Shown: positions 43,501-52,629 of the stretch, piece by piece
How the letters are laid out: each line of letters opens with the position of its first letter
Position numbering within the stretch: position 1 is the first letter of the stretch
From: Priapulus caudatus
Lineage: Eukaryota; Priapulida; Priapulimorpha; Priapulimorphida; Priapulidae
Direction of reading: 5' to 3'
Assembly: GCF_000485595.1 (NCBI RefSeq)
Contig: NW_014577077.1
Location: forward strand, 965,333 to 1,018,813
DNA: 53,481 bases
Translations under genes and position numbers: made by a program
The notes under the pieces: generated by a model
The model's input: only the letters and a program-made list of their open reading frames with translations
Told to the model about the DNA's origin: nothing
The model's database searches: none

Positions 43501-46500
43501 ATCTTCAGCGAGAGAGGATTCATTTTGGGAACCTTCCCCATCACTGTCATAGTCTTTGTCGCTAGTGCCTTTCTTGCCCAACAATTCATCCCCATCCCAA
43601 TCCTCTTCCCCATCCACAGACTCATCCTCATTCCCAGACTCTTCCCTGTCTATAGATTCATCCCCATCCATAGAGTCTTTACTGTCCATAGATTCACTCC
43701 CGTCACTATCCTCTTTGTCTTCCAGATCACCGCTTATCTTTCCTGTTGCTTTCAATTTCTTGCGAGGCAGCAGCTGGCTAGCTTCACCCTCACATAATCG
43801 CTTTTTCGTTTCTTTCTCTGTGTTGTGATCTGTCTGTACATCCTGTTTGTTGAGTTTAACGCGACGACTTTGTTTATTGGACACCAATTCCTGGTGCGCG
43901 TTAGACTTCTCTCCTGACGCCTCACTTCCAGAATCTGCCTCATCTGAATATGCGTCACCCAGCTTGCCTGCAAACCAACAGCAAAACATGCAATATTAGA
44001 TAACAAATAAGAATTCATACACATCTTAGCATAGCGAGGTGCCCTTACTTGTTTGAAATAGACATGTGCAGAAATGCAGAATTGATTTTCTATTGTTTAC
44101 TTGAAAGACTATAACTGGAGTGCACTCTGATAATGGATGCACATTATCTACACGAATTTGCTGAAGAAGACACTATTTATATAGTGATACATATATATGT
44201 ATGCTCATGTATTTGTGAAAACCTGAGAGAGCTAAGCAATTTTTGTATCTCATATGTGCATGAATTATCATCACTAATTTTTTAACATTATAGACCTACC
44301 TTTATTTTTCTTGCTCTCAAGCCAATTCACAAGATCAGACTCACTGTCAGAATCACCAACAACAACTTTTTTACTTTTGTCTGGGTCACACAAATCTAGC
44401 AGATCTGTACCCCATCAGTCAAGAAATTAATCAGTAATACATCAATCTGACATCATGAGTATCTTGAACTTACTTTGGATGCATATATATAAATTATAAT
44501 TCACGATATAATCCCTAGTCATACATGAAGGAGCAGATTTTCTATTACATCATTTAGTGATGAAGTCTTGCTCAAAAAGTTGAGCAAAACATTGCCCAAA
44601 AATATTTTGATGAAAGAACTAGCAGGTCCTAATAGTTTTAAGTTTAGATTGAAGTAGTTTTCATGCTAGTGCTTAAAAAGTGTAACTCTCTCGCAGTCTG
44701 GGCAATCTTCGGATGAAATTCTGGGGCCCAACATTATTTTTATTGACAAATACATGGGCAAAAAAGGCAAGTGTTAATTTTTAGGACTGGCATACCATAT
44801 AATAATTACTTTATCTAAGGATACAATCAAGGCCATCGTTAATAAATGATGCTGGCAGCTTCTTCCGCTTCATCTTTAGACTTTTTTCGAGCTGCCGAAT
44901 CACTTTGTCTTCTTGCTTGTTGATGAGTAAAAGATCCTGCTTCCTGTTATCAGCCTGGATAAATAAAGAAATATTTTCGTTACAGGGGTGGATGATGAGA
45001 AAGTCATGAAAGTTAATGAAGACATGAAACAATTGGGTGCCTGCCCACACAACAATCAATACAGCAGCTCACCACTCTATATGCCAATATCAGCAGTTAG
45101 TGCATTACATGCTGGCTATGTAAAACACCCACTGTTGATTATAATTGTTTGCAGGGCGCGACAAACCCGCTTGCCCGATGGCCTGGGGCAACCAAAATAT
45201 GCCCCCGGGCAAGTAGCTTGAAATTGCACTGGCCCATTCGGGCAACAAGTTTTTTTATTGAATGTCTAGACAGTAGACTAATGATATTTTTCTGTTTCCA
45301 CCTGTCCCTTGCATTGTTTTGCACAGAAGCTGCGTTGCTGCGACGAGATTTCAATGAAAAAAAAACACAATGCGAATGGAACAATCAGTGCATACAGTTA
45401 TCTATAACTATATATCCCCTTGGGTTTGGGTTACATTATTGTATCTAACGCAATATTAATATGCAAACAGCAACATGTAAACCCGGCCCCCAGGCCAGGC
45501 ATTGTCGTTACGTGATCAGCTACATCAAATGTTTGCCCCTCTACTGCAGCCTGTGAACGAGGATTTTCTTTGCTGAAGTACACAAAAACAGATATATACA
45601 CTGTATACTGCGCTGTCAGTCTATTATTAGGCGCGTTCACACTGGCGCGAATAAGCGGGATGCAAATCCCGGTTTTTCAATCGCGATCGAAATACCGAGA
45701 TTATTACAAGTGTGAACACAATAATACCCACTAATAATCGCGATCAGCATCGCGCTCCAAATCGCACTTTTGACTACGATTATTTGGAATAAGCGCGATT
45801 ATTTTCGTGTGTGAACGCTCGCTTTGGAATAAGCACGATTATTTGCGTGTGTGAACGCTCGCGCAAATAATCCCGGTATTTTCTATCCCATCATTCCAAG
45901 CGAGTGAGCAGCGAGCATGCGCAGTGAGCATCATTCCGGCAGTGAGCATGCGCAGTTCTATTAATAGAATTATCCCGCTCGGCGATTAGCGCGATTATTC
46001 GCCTGTGTGAACAACGACACATTTATCCCGGTATTTCATAGCGATTAGCATCCCGGTTTTTCTTGTGTGTGAACGCGCCTATTATTGCATGCATGCACCA
46101 CTAATCTCTGCGTGATCCAGACCTAAATAAAATTGAACATATTTTATTAATTTATTGTGAGAGTGGTGGGTTTTTGATAATAAACTGACACTTAAAAAAA
46201 TTAAAAAATTAAAACACTGCGAGCTGTGTCATAGCATGAATATATTTTGTTATAATATAATATATCATACAATATGGCTTGCGTATGTATGACGTAAAAC
46301 GCGCGCAATATGGTTTTGATTTCTACGTGCGTGTCGTTCAGGTGCGGCAGCCTACATTTTTCCTTACAATTTTTTTTAATGAAATATGTGGAGGTCCGTG
46401 GTTGTGGTGGCCCCTGGTTGTGGAGGCCCCTGGGCCAGTCCCTCGCCCCTGGCTGGTTGCCAATTGTTCCTGGTTCCTTCTTTTCTGCATGCTAGAGGCA

Positions 46501-49500
46501 GCTAGGTTGTCTTCAACAGTTTGATGCAACTAATGCAGTGGCTCGTTGGTTGAGGGATGGCAATCGCCATGTAGCGACAAACAAACAAAACTAGTCTCAA
46601 GCTGCCATTCTCATCTATACTATAATTTGGCTAATCTTGTGTGTGTGTGTGTGTGTGTGTGTGTTTGTTTGTCCTCGCTTTTCGCCCTGATTTGTCACTC
46701 AATCGCGCTAACTGAAGATATATTCAGAATCACCACGTCTGGGAGATGGTTCTGGCTGAGAACAAAATTTAAAAAAGTTTAAGTATTAAGTATTAAGTCA
46801 AAAATTCAAAAAAATGCTATTCGTCAATAGATGGCAGTGCGTACAGCAGATCCACATCACATACGTAGGGGCCGCCGTATGAGCATATTCAGAATCACCA
46901 CGTCTGGGAGATGGTTCTGGCTCAAACAAAAATAGATGGTGCTACGTCTCAGATTCCCCCCCCCCCCCTACTGCAGATTCCCCCTGCTCACTCTGCTTTG
47001 ACGTACACCGTACTGACACAGTAGTCAGTGGCCAGTAGCTGTGCCAGTGTTCTGTTGTACCCAGTGCAGTGTTTTCTTTTCAGTTACATGAAATATTTAA
47101 CTTTATCTGTGTCACTTACATGGAGTTTATATTTAAAGACAACATTTGCTGGTTCTACGGGTATACTTTCTGCTAGTAATGCATAAAGCACTCATGCAGG
47201 CCTGCACTCATGGCTCTCATCTAAAGTGTACCATTTGGCATTTCTTTTTTATGCTGTGATGTTGAGTAGAGTGAGGTGATGTTTGTATTGACATAGTACT
47301 ACATGCTATATATGGCCTTTTCAGGCTTTTCATTGCCTTTGTCTTTCAGCAATATTTTTTTTACTAAAGTGTTTATACCTGTTTGGTGCTATATAAAGGG
47401 AATCAAGTTTTGTGTGCTGTTTCTTGTATCGTGACTACCTTTGAACCGGGCTCTTGAAACCATTTAAATTCATAATAGAAAAAATCGTATGTATTTCTTT
47501 GTTTTTCGGGGAAGTGACTTTTGCCTTCGGGCAACCAGTTTCATAACCCACTTGCCCGACCGGGCAAGTGGGGAAATTTTTTTTTGTAGCACCCTGTTGT
47601 TTGGATATTGCACTTTTTGCTGTGTGTCTGCCAAATTTTCTGGGACATTATGCTGAAAATATATAGTAATTCTGCAAAGCCATGCTCTGGAACAAACTGC
47701 ATGGTATAGAGCAGAATTTCCAGAGACTGACATATGGATGTACCGTATATGATCACGTAATAACCGCAAATTTGGCCTCAGATTTCAACCCTGTATTTGC
47801 TCTGCGGTTTATAAGTGCGCCATACCGTGAGGGGAAATGAACTAGGCGCAATACTTGGTTACCCGATTCAAATTGAGGTGCGACTTATAGGCGCCAGCGG
47901 TTATTACGCGATCATATACGGTACTCGTGCATTTGTCAAAACAGAGGTCCAATAATAAATCAGTATTTGACTATAGACTTGCGCTAGTTTCAAACTATCA
48001 TAATATATTTGTACTTCATTTCTTTTAACAGCTATAGTTGCATCTAAAACTTACTAAGATACGCACCTCAACATTGACCTCCTTCTGCTTCTCCTTTTTG
48101 TTATTCTTTATACGCTTCTTCTTCTCTCTCTTCTTTTGCTTTCGGGTCTCTAGCTTTTCTTTGATAAGTGCTTCCTTTTCTTCTTTCAATTTGCTTGGCA
48201 TCTGAAAAATATCAGGATTTGTATCATATGTATTATCTTGTTTGTGTCATGAATAGTTTAATTTCTTCTCTTGTGTGTAGTAATATGGTGGTGTCATCAC
48301 TGAGTGATGAAAACCTCATCAGTGATCAGCATTTAAATGCTGTTAGAGATCTGGATCTGGATCTGGATAGTTTATTACCAGGGTTCTCCCTACGTTGCGC
48401 AAACGGGGCGCGTTTGGGAAAACTCCCCCCTGTTTCAATTGTTGCGCCCTGTTTAAAATACCTCCGCCCCGATTAAATTCCACCACAATAAAAGTTTGCC
48501 AGCGAGGGAATCGATCGTCAAGAATTCCCATTCGACCAAGACAACCGGCATGTGTATTTTTACCGTGCCACGCATGCACTGCAGACAATACACAAGTACA
48601 AACAGTCAACCTGTCCCACACCCAACACTAACTGTACACAGACTCGGCTATCTTATATATACAAGAACCCCAAATACCGTCTATGGTGTGGTGACGATTT
48701 TACGCATTAATTAGTGGTACGGTAAAAAAACACGCCCCCCGGACCGCCCTAGTTTCCCCCCTCCCTTCCCCCCGTTTGAATTTCATCCTGGGGAGAACCC
48801 TGACTACGTAGCCCACTGTTACGTGGATAATAACGCAAGGATCGACATTTGTTAAGGAATAAACGTCCAGGGATATAGCTAGCCATGGGGTGTGACTAGC
48901 TAGCTTGGGTAAAGATAGGTAGTTGGCCTTTTTAGCCGATGCAGGTAGTGTGTTATATATAGCCACCTCAAGAGGCCTCCAACATCTACGTATAGGCATT
49001 TTTCAGATCTTCAAATTAATCCAATGCGCAATGTATATCATGCGCAATGTGGCCATATGGGTTCAAGAATAGAGAACATGCATGGGTCCCAATCAAACCA
49101 ATTCGGTTGGCGCGGAGCGTACAAGAAAATTTTTGGTTTTACAAACCCCCCAGATGGCCGGAAACGGCCCTTCCCGAGTGTTCATTCTGGTTCCCTGACC
49201 TCTTGCCTAACTTGAGAACACCTTATTAATATCACTTTTAACCCAATAAACACAAACGAGTTAATAAATAGTGTTAGCGAAGGCGAGTTAAAATGTTAAC
49301 AAAACTGAACGAAGATCGGATCTAGTCTTGGTTTTCGCGCGGTAGGTGTTGAATAAACGGCACGCGATAGAATGACAGCCGTAGACGATCTGCAGCCGGA
49401 TATCGCGCGAACGCCGCGCAAATCTCCGCCCCTTATTGCCAATTTACGCTGCCTCTGCCAACGCCAGCTACTCAGGCTCTTTCTAGAGAGGTGAAAGCCG

Positions 49501-49669
49501 GCTTTTCGCTGATGAGGCGAGTTTCTGCCCATCTCGCAGAGGAGTCGCAGCAACCCAGTTAAGGTAGACGACTGGCTAGAATGCTCCTCAATTTTCTTGT
49601 CAGACACTTACGCGCCCCCTCGGCCTTCTCTTTGCCTGTAATAACAGGGGCAGATTTTTTGTTCAACAT
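37258..49669 (-). CDS. NOM1: Nucleolar protein with MIF4G and MA3 domains (gene span, 12 exons)
   Basis: NOM1 (yeast Sgd1) is a nucleolar factor needed for 18S rRNA maturation and 40S assembly; it binds an eIF4A-type helicase through its MIF4G domain. Twelve minus-strand exons join in constant phase into about 907 codons (human NOM1 is 860). Order: a Lys/Arg-rich N-terminal coil, the KLPASFINDGLDYLL motif, an acidic Asp/Glu/Ser-rich region with repeated DG(D/E)ES units, a YVPPGKR motif, MIF4G (from HKAAIEKLNKQLKG through RGRWWVVGSA), MA3 (from GRVLELARQQRMNTDVRRN through YNPFYAHLLRKLC), then the C-terminal domain. The human order and motifs correspond throughout. The gene converges with COBL, and introns hold several transposons. 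Confidence 0.95.
38054..38185 (-). CDS. NOM1: NOM1 exon 11
   Basis: The acceptor is gatccatacag and the donor AAG|GTAGGG; phase 0 at both ends (44 codons). It reads MMTQFYLWDKFKEIGNLSEL and on to TKSLSLAVFK, matching the human FSIWDKFRDLENLP and TKSLSLSILK. Confidence 0.93.
38464..38628 (-). CDS. NOM1: NOM1 exon 10: MA3 domain, second part
   Basis: The acceptor is catatgttgcag; the donor ATG|GTGCAT is non-optimal but gives the same spacing as human NOM1 across the junction. 55 codons in phase 0: DYLDAFEKLLRLGLKNQQEK and on through YNPFYAHLLRKLCAHDRKFM. Confidence 0.93.
38630..39100. other. NOM1 intron 9
   Basis: AT-rich intron of 472 bp. No feature beyond splice sites. Confidence 0.7.
39101..39225 (-). 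CDS. NOM1: NOM1 exon 9: MA3 domain, first part
   Basis: Phase 1 in, phase 0 out; donor GAG|GTGAGT. It reads VSEEAPVSVVSEATGRVLEL and then ARQQRMNTDVRRNVFCVIMM. Human NOM1 has LELARKQRMNTDIRRNIFCT here. This is the start of the MA3 helical domain. Confidence 0.94.
39226..39982. other. NOM1 intron 8
   Basis: AT-rich intron of 757 bp with no recognised element. Confidence 0.7.
39983..40221 (-). CDS. NOM1: NOM1 exon 8: end of MIF4G domain
   Basis: The acceptor is gcattgtag and the donor CCAG|GTACAC. Phase 2 in, phase 1 out. It reads SRVKFMLEVILAIKNNNMRK then IPNYDRTHLEHLRKLLRHLV and ends with EERGRWWVVGSALRDQQ. The RxRWWxVGSA motif is diagnostic for NOM1. Confidence 0.95.
40653..40752 (-). CDS. 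NOM1: NOM1 exon 7
   Basis: The acceptor is cggtctgtag and the donor ATCA|GTAAGT. Phase 1 in, phase 2 out. It reads IGFGLRKDDPSALKDVIVEL then QNKATNAEQFRDQ, aligned with human VGFSLRKDDALSLKELITEA. Too short to appear as a long ORF. Confidence 0.93.
40754..41004. other. NOM1 intron 6, part downstream of the mobile element
   Basis: AT-rich intron sequence between exon 7 and the Helitron-like repeat. Confidence 0.6.
41005..42183 (+). mobile_element. Helitron/HINE-like repeat, copy 2 (uninterrupted), in NOM1 intron 6
   Basis: This is the same element as 33594-35332 and in the same plus-strand orientation, without the TTAA insertion. It has the terminal hairpin CATCTGAC-TAT-GTCAGATG (42159-42177) followed by AGCTAA, and a GGAC/GCAC microsatellite (about 42093-42137) just before it. 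It contains a TGACCTTTGACCTTTGACC run (41979-41999). Orientation is antisense to NOM1. Confidence 0.75.
42287..42505 (-). CDS. NOM1: NOM1 exon 6: MIF4G domain core
   Basis: The acceptor is gacaatttgcag and the donor AAAC|GTAATA; phase 1 at both ends. It reads AYFLQMLAKRFDELYSQGEN, then GKECDNVLTLFANLYNFKVV and ends DIELILLLLK. Human NOM1 has GKECDNLFTVIAHLYNFHVV here. Confidence 0.95.
42506..42980. other. NOM1 intron 5
   Basis: AT-rich intron of 475 bp with an imperfect TTAATTAAT-rich repeat near 42900-42950. Confidence 0.7.
42981..43967 (-). CDS. NOM1: NOM1 exon 5: acidic region and start of MIF4G
   Basis: The acceptor is gttggtttgcag and the donor GTAG|GTACGT; phase 1 at both ends (987 nt). 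The first part is Asp/Glu/Ser-rich with repeated units such as SMDGDESIDREESGNEDESV; acidic tracts of this kind are typical of nucleolar proteins. It continues with GSYVPPGKRALL, then HKAAIEKLNKQLKGSLNRLS and SKNDMNTTLVATVQSACMG. Plus-strand ORFs here are shadows. Confidence 0.95.
43968..44299. other. NOM1 intron 4
   Basis: AT-rich intron of 332 bp, no recognised element. Confidence 0.7.
44300..44404 (-). CDS. NOM1: NOM1 exon 4
   Basis: The acceptor is gatggggtacag and the donor AAAG|GTAGGT; phase 1 at both ends. The carried T gives Tyr, then LLDLCDPDKSKKVVVGDSDS and ESDLVNWLESKKNK. The junction GLDY-LLDL matches the human GLDYILGAL, which confirms both splice sites. Confidence 0.9.
44405..44824. 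other. NOM1 intron 3
   Basis: AT-rich intron of 420 bp with no recognised element. Confidence 0.7.
44825..44954 (-). CDS. NOM1: NOM1 exon 3
   Basis: The acceptor is tatttatccag. The donor GATT|GTATCC is unusual but is the only GT before an in-frame TAA, and it restores the frame into exon 4. It reads ADNRKQDLLLINKQEDKVIR and then KKLPASFINDGLD. Human NOM1 has DREIRKLERCLGL and SFARDGLDYIL. Confidence 0.92.
45630..46080 (+). mobile_element. TIR element AGGCGCGTTCACAC (~451 bp), nested
   Basis: The ends are AGGCGCGTTCACAC and GTGTGAACGCGCCT, flanked by ATTATT on both sides, with the flanking match extending to 7 bp depending on where the border is drawn. The interior repeats the phrases 'gcgattatt', 'atcccggt' and 'gtgtgaacgc' in both orientations. 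No coding capacity. Confidence 0.87.
46640..46665. repeat. (GT)n microsatellite
   Basis: About 12 GT units inside the 2.4-kb hAT-like element. Confidence 0.95.
47743..47921 (+). mobile_element. TA-flanked MITE (179 bp), mariner/Tc1-like
   Basis: The arms are CCGTATATGATCACGTAATA and TATTACGCGATCATATACGG, extending to AACCGC/GCGGTT, and are flanked by TA on both sides. The interior has no ORF. TA flanks and CCGTAT termini fit the Tc1/mariner group; the family is inferred. Confidence 0.85.
48067..48236 (-). CDS. NOM1: NOM1 exon 2: basic coiled segment (5' edge uncertain)
   Basis: The donor is GAG|GTGCGT. The firm part starts at MPSKLKEEKEALIKEKLETR (48201) and runs through KQKKREKKKRIKNNKKEKQK to EVNVE, a Lys/Arg-rich helix like the human SRKELRKEKRHLRK region. 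The strongest acceptor, atttttcag at 48202, would put this exon in phase 0, but exon 1 ends in phase 1. A weaker AG at 48237 restores frame and adds HNTYDTNPDIFQ, so that border is given. An unseen small exon between exons 1 and 2 is the alternative. Confidence 0.72.
48379..48802 (+). mobile_element. hAT-like TIR element CAGGGTTCTCCC (424 bp) in NOM1 intron 1
   Basis: The left end is CAGGGTTCTCCCTACG and the right end GGGGAGAACCCTG. Subterminal sequences carry C-rich patches (cctccgccccg, ccctcccttccccccg). No clean target duplication was seen and no transposase is encoded. Confidence 0.78.
48803..49611. other. NOM1 intron 1, 5' part
   Basis: Mixed sequence with a 103-codon minus-strand ORF (49296-49607) that begins just inside the intron. 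It has no domain and would need intron retention. Otherwise nothing recognised. Confidence 0.5.
49612..49669 (-). CDS. NOM1: NOM1 exon 1: start codon (probable)
   Basis: The ATG at 49669 has A at -3. It encodes MLNKKSAPVITGKEKAEGA and meets a perfect donor, GCGC|GTAAGT, leaving in phase 1. Position, strand, basic composition and the strong donor support it. The join to exon 2 is uncertain, and a start at Met-48201 remains possible. Confidence 0.55.
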
Positions 49670-50510
49670 TGTAACAATATATAGCGCTGATCGGCTAGCG
49701 TTGAGCTGGCTGAGGTTAGAGATCCGATTATAGGAAACAATTACACATGCGTTCGCGCCTATTCGTGAATAATCAGTTTACAGTTAGTTTCATTGTCCAC
49801 TCTTATCTGCTATTGTACATCTCTGCCATAGTTACACTCCTCATCAAACTAAAGATTTCAACCATGGTGCCCGCAGAAGTCTGCCTAAACTGTGACAGTG
49901 GGAAGCGTTGAACTGTAAGTGTTCCGTAAGAATCACGTGGAAAGTTCCGCGATGTCCGACTCGGACGGCCCAAGGATCAGAGAACATGAGTCCCATCGAA
50001 CCAATGCTGCCTCGTACTCGTGATTCTACACAGGCACCATATATATTATGTATCTAACACGAGTCCCCAATGCGAGATCGAGAATTGTATCTCACTATCG
50101 AATATTCTATTATTCAAGTACATGTAAATAATTACTAGAGAGTACTAGCTAGTAATACTAAGAGTACCAGGCGACTACTACAAGTATCTAGTACTGATAC
50201 TAGTGACTACCAGCCAGCTAATATGGACAAACTGTGTTACGGTACAGTAAGTAGTAATATTAATAATGACAGGATCCTGTTTATCAGTCCGTGTTAAGCC
50301 AAATTTTGTTGACACGGGGCCGCTGTGCCAATTAAGCACGCAAAAGTTGGTACAATGGCTCCTTAGATGGAACAAAATCATTCTGCAGGTATGTGCCGAC
50401 CTACGACTTCGGTTAGGATTTTTCAAGATGGCGCGCCACCACATTATCAACAAATCCCTTATGTACTATAATGGAAACTAAAGCATATACAAAGACGAAA
50501 CCAGTGTCTA
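49670..50510. other. NOM1 upstream region, probable promoter side
   Basis: A TATATATT sequence lies only about 10 bp upstream of the ATG, too close to be a conventional TATA box for this start. The rest is AT-rich with loose 'agtactagt' repeats near 50140-50205. No core promoter could be assigned. Confidence 0.3.
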
Positions 50511-50960
50511 ACCCACTATTTCAGGGTCAACGAATGTGATGCATAGGCTACTTTTATAGCGGGTCGATGTCATATTTGGCCATATTGCCAATTGCGCAAA
50601 TACAAAATCAATGTCTCCGCCATTATAAAAATATAACCGTTTTCACAATAACTTAAAACAAAAGAGTTAGAGACGAGCAACGAGTGTCCATATCCAAACT
50701 ATTGCAATGGTCAGCAATGTGATTTAACTGTTTTAGGATGACAAGTCCACTATGTGGCCATACTTGCGCCATATTGCAAAATGGATGCTGCCTCGCATTA
50801 TCAAAAGTGACCGTTTACAATTGAGATTCAACGCTCACAGATTTGTAGAGGGCAGTAATGTCTACATCCCCTATCCTATTGAGTCTCACGCTGGAATGAA
50901 ACTAGTTTATAGCGGACTTGATGATATATTTGGCCATATTTGTCCATATATGACCATTTT
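50511..50960. repeat. Diverged ~180-bp tandem repeat, three units
   Basis: The phrases catatttggccatattgcc (near 50570), ctatgtggccatacttgcgcc (near 50751) and atatatttggccatatttgt (near 50928) recur at about 180-bp spacing. Each is followed by matching 'cgccattat..aaa..accgtttt/tacaa' type sequence. A 100-codon ORF (50752-51054) spans the last units and is not recognised. Confidence 0.6.
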
Positions 50961-50983
50961 CACATTCGACATGGCGTTTGCGG

Positions 50984-51244
50984 ACATAACGCAAGATCTA
51001 CGAAAGATTCACGACCAGCAATCGACGGAAGAAACTGGAGAAGAAGCAGATTGAGAGAGCAATAAAAGGAGAGCGGCAGAGAAGCAAGAGAGACAGAACG
51101 AAGAGCAGAGATAGGGGATACGGACGGACAAGCATTGAAATGCCGAGATTGCAGGAGCAGACAGAGCACCGAAAGCCAGAGACGAAGCTGGAAGAAAGAA
51201 AGAGAAGATATATACGCCGTGGTAGTGTGCTGCAGTTTTCCTAG
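50984..51244 (+). other. Purine-rich stretch with a highly charged open frame, unassigned
   Basis: One plus-strand frame, closed upstream by TAA and ending in TAG at about 51242, reads RRKKLEKKQIERAIKGERQR and on with Lys/Arg/Glu-rich sequence. Such charge arises easily from AG-rich DNA, and no start context, splice partner or domain was found. It could be a fragment of an unidentified gene or simply a polypurine tract. Confidence 0.25.
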
Positions 51245-52545
51245 TAAGAGTTGTTCCGCTTGGGCTAAGCGCGTTACGCTGTCGCCTGAGTAAGTATACT
51301 GACAGATATTGCCTGGACAGTTTGTGCCACAATAGAGCCGTTATGACGGGATAGGAGTCTACGAGAGCCTTACACGGCAGGATACGATACCGTGGCGGAC
51401 GCGTGTGATAAAGGGCGATAGAGAGCCCTACGCGAACGTATCAGTGCGTTCCCACCCCGTTTAACCGCAGTGGAAACGAGGTTAGAATACGCGGCTAAAG
51501 TTATGTCTCTGTAAAAGAGCAACGTCGCGTATACCGGTCCGCAGAGAAGGAGCTCCCGGGATTTTTGTCACACGCCTATACGCTGGGAATCCTTCACCAT
51601 ACGGTGATCAGGGAACAGCGCGAATATCGTACGCTAAAGTGTAAGCACCCTAAGATAACTGTACGTAAGTAACCGTAAGATAAAGAGGCCACAGTAGGAT
51701 AACCGTAGATATATATTAGTTACGCACAGGTGTATATAGTGTATACTATGGAGGGGTGGCGATGGCGGTAATGGCAAGCACAATGATAATGGTGGGGAAA
51801 GATGTGACGCTGATACGGCAGAGTATATTTAGTAAGAACACGGCAGTATATAATGCTACTTTGCGGGAAACGGAAATACTTAAAATGTGTATGTGAATCA
51901 AATCTGTGTGTCGGCATTTCTTTCGTAATTAAGTGAAAACGTTAGTTTAAACGTTAATACTCGAGGGTTTTTCCTGTATACACCATGGCCACGCCATGCC
52001 ACCATACGTTTTTTTTTATCCTGCATAGTGTTTTAGCTTCAAAAGTGCATGTTATTTATGTCGATGGGTATATACTTGCGGAGGCGAGATAAACTGTTGA
52101 ATCAAGGAACGCCAGACACCAGTTAATTGTTTGGTCGCACGGCTTCATTACTGACATTGTATGTATGTATGTGTCTATGTACTGTAGGTTTATGTGTTGT
52201 TTGCATTGAACGCGTATTTTGTTGCATGATATATATTGCTTGTGGACGCGTTTGTGTGTGTGTGTGTAGGAAATCAGTTTCTTGAATTTGGCTAACCGTG
52301 ACGCGTACGTTCACACTATTTGTCAGACGCTGAACACATGTTTTCAATCAGGTGTTGATATAGGCGCTAAAACATGTCCTCGGACAATATGAAATCAGCT
52401 TTTTTGCGTATTTGTGGATTGTACGACTGTATACGAGTGTGTGAGAAGTGAGCAAAGGTTGTTAGCTCCACCTCGGTGCTGTGCTATTAAGGCCCTGTGT
52501 GCCTGGGCTGTGTGCCTGGATTTATGAGGATATTTGCATAATCAG
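51245..52545. other. No recognised gene
   Basis: Mixed sequence. The GC-richer portion (51240-51620) shows no long terminal repeat or domain that I can support. Confidence 0.3.
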
Positions 52546-52549
52546 GCTT

Positions 52550-52614
52550 CTGAATAAGGGAAGCACATCGGTGCTTGAAACGTGGTTTCGGTAATGCGTG
52601 TTGTAACACGCATT
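52550..52614 (+). ncRNA. Degenerate hammerhead-like motif next to a palindrome
   Basis: CTGAATA, then GGG, then the hairpin AAGCAC-ATCG-GTGCTT followed directly by GAAAC resembles the hammerhead core order (CUGANGA, stem II, GAAAC), but the conserved G of CUGANGA is T. It is followed by the palindrome AATGCGTGTTGTAACACGCATT (52593-52614). It may be the tail of a decayed retroelement. Confidence 0.25.
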
Positions 52615-52629
52615 GCCAGTAGTTACAGC

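Larger units (their letters stand above)
45152..47596 (+). mobile_element. hAT-like element of 2.4 kb in NOM1 intron 2 (non-coding, with nested MITE)
   Basis: The left end is CAGGGCGCGACAAACCCG; the right end read on the minus strand is CAGGGTGCTACAAA. TTGTTTG flanks both sides (45145-45151 and 47597-47603). Subterminal blocks repeat the phrases CTTGCCCGA and TTCGGGCAAC at both ends. The interior has no recognisable transposase. It contains a second TIR element at about 45630-46080, a 45-bp direct repeat (46716-46764 and 46883-46925) and a GT run (46640-46665). Confidence 0.75.

Noticed and set aside
43358-43828. Ser-rich plus-strand ORFs opposite NOM1 exon 5
   Set aside because: Antisense of the Asp/Glu/Ser-rich coding region, not an independent gene.
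50752-51054. 100-codon ORF with mixed composition upstream of NOM1
   Set aside because: It spans a diverged ~180-bp tandem repeat and matches nothing I recognise; not enough to call a gene.
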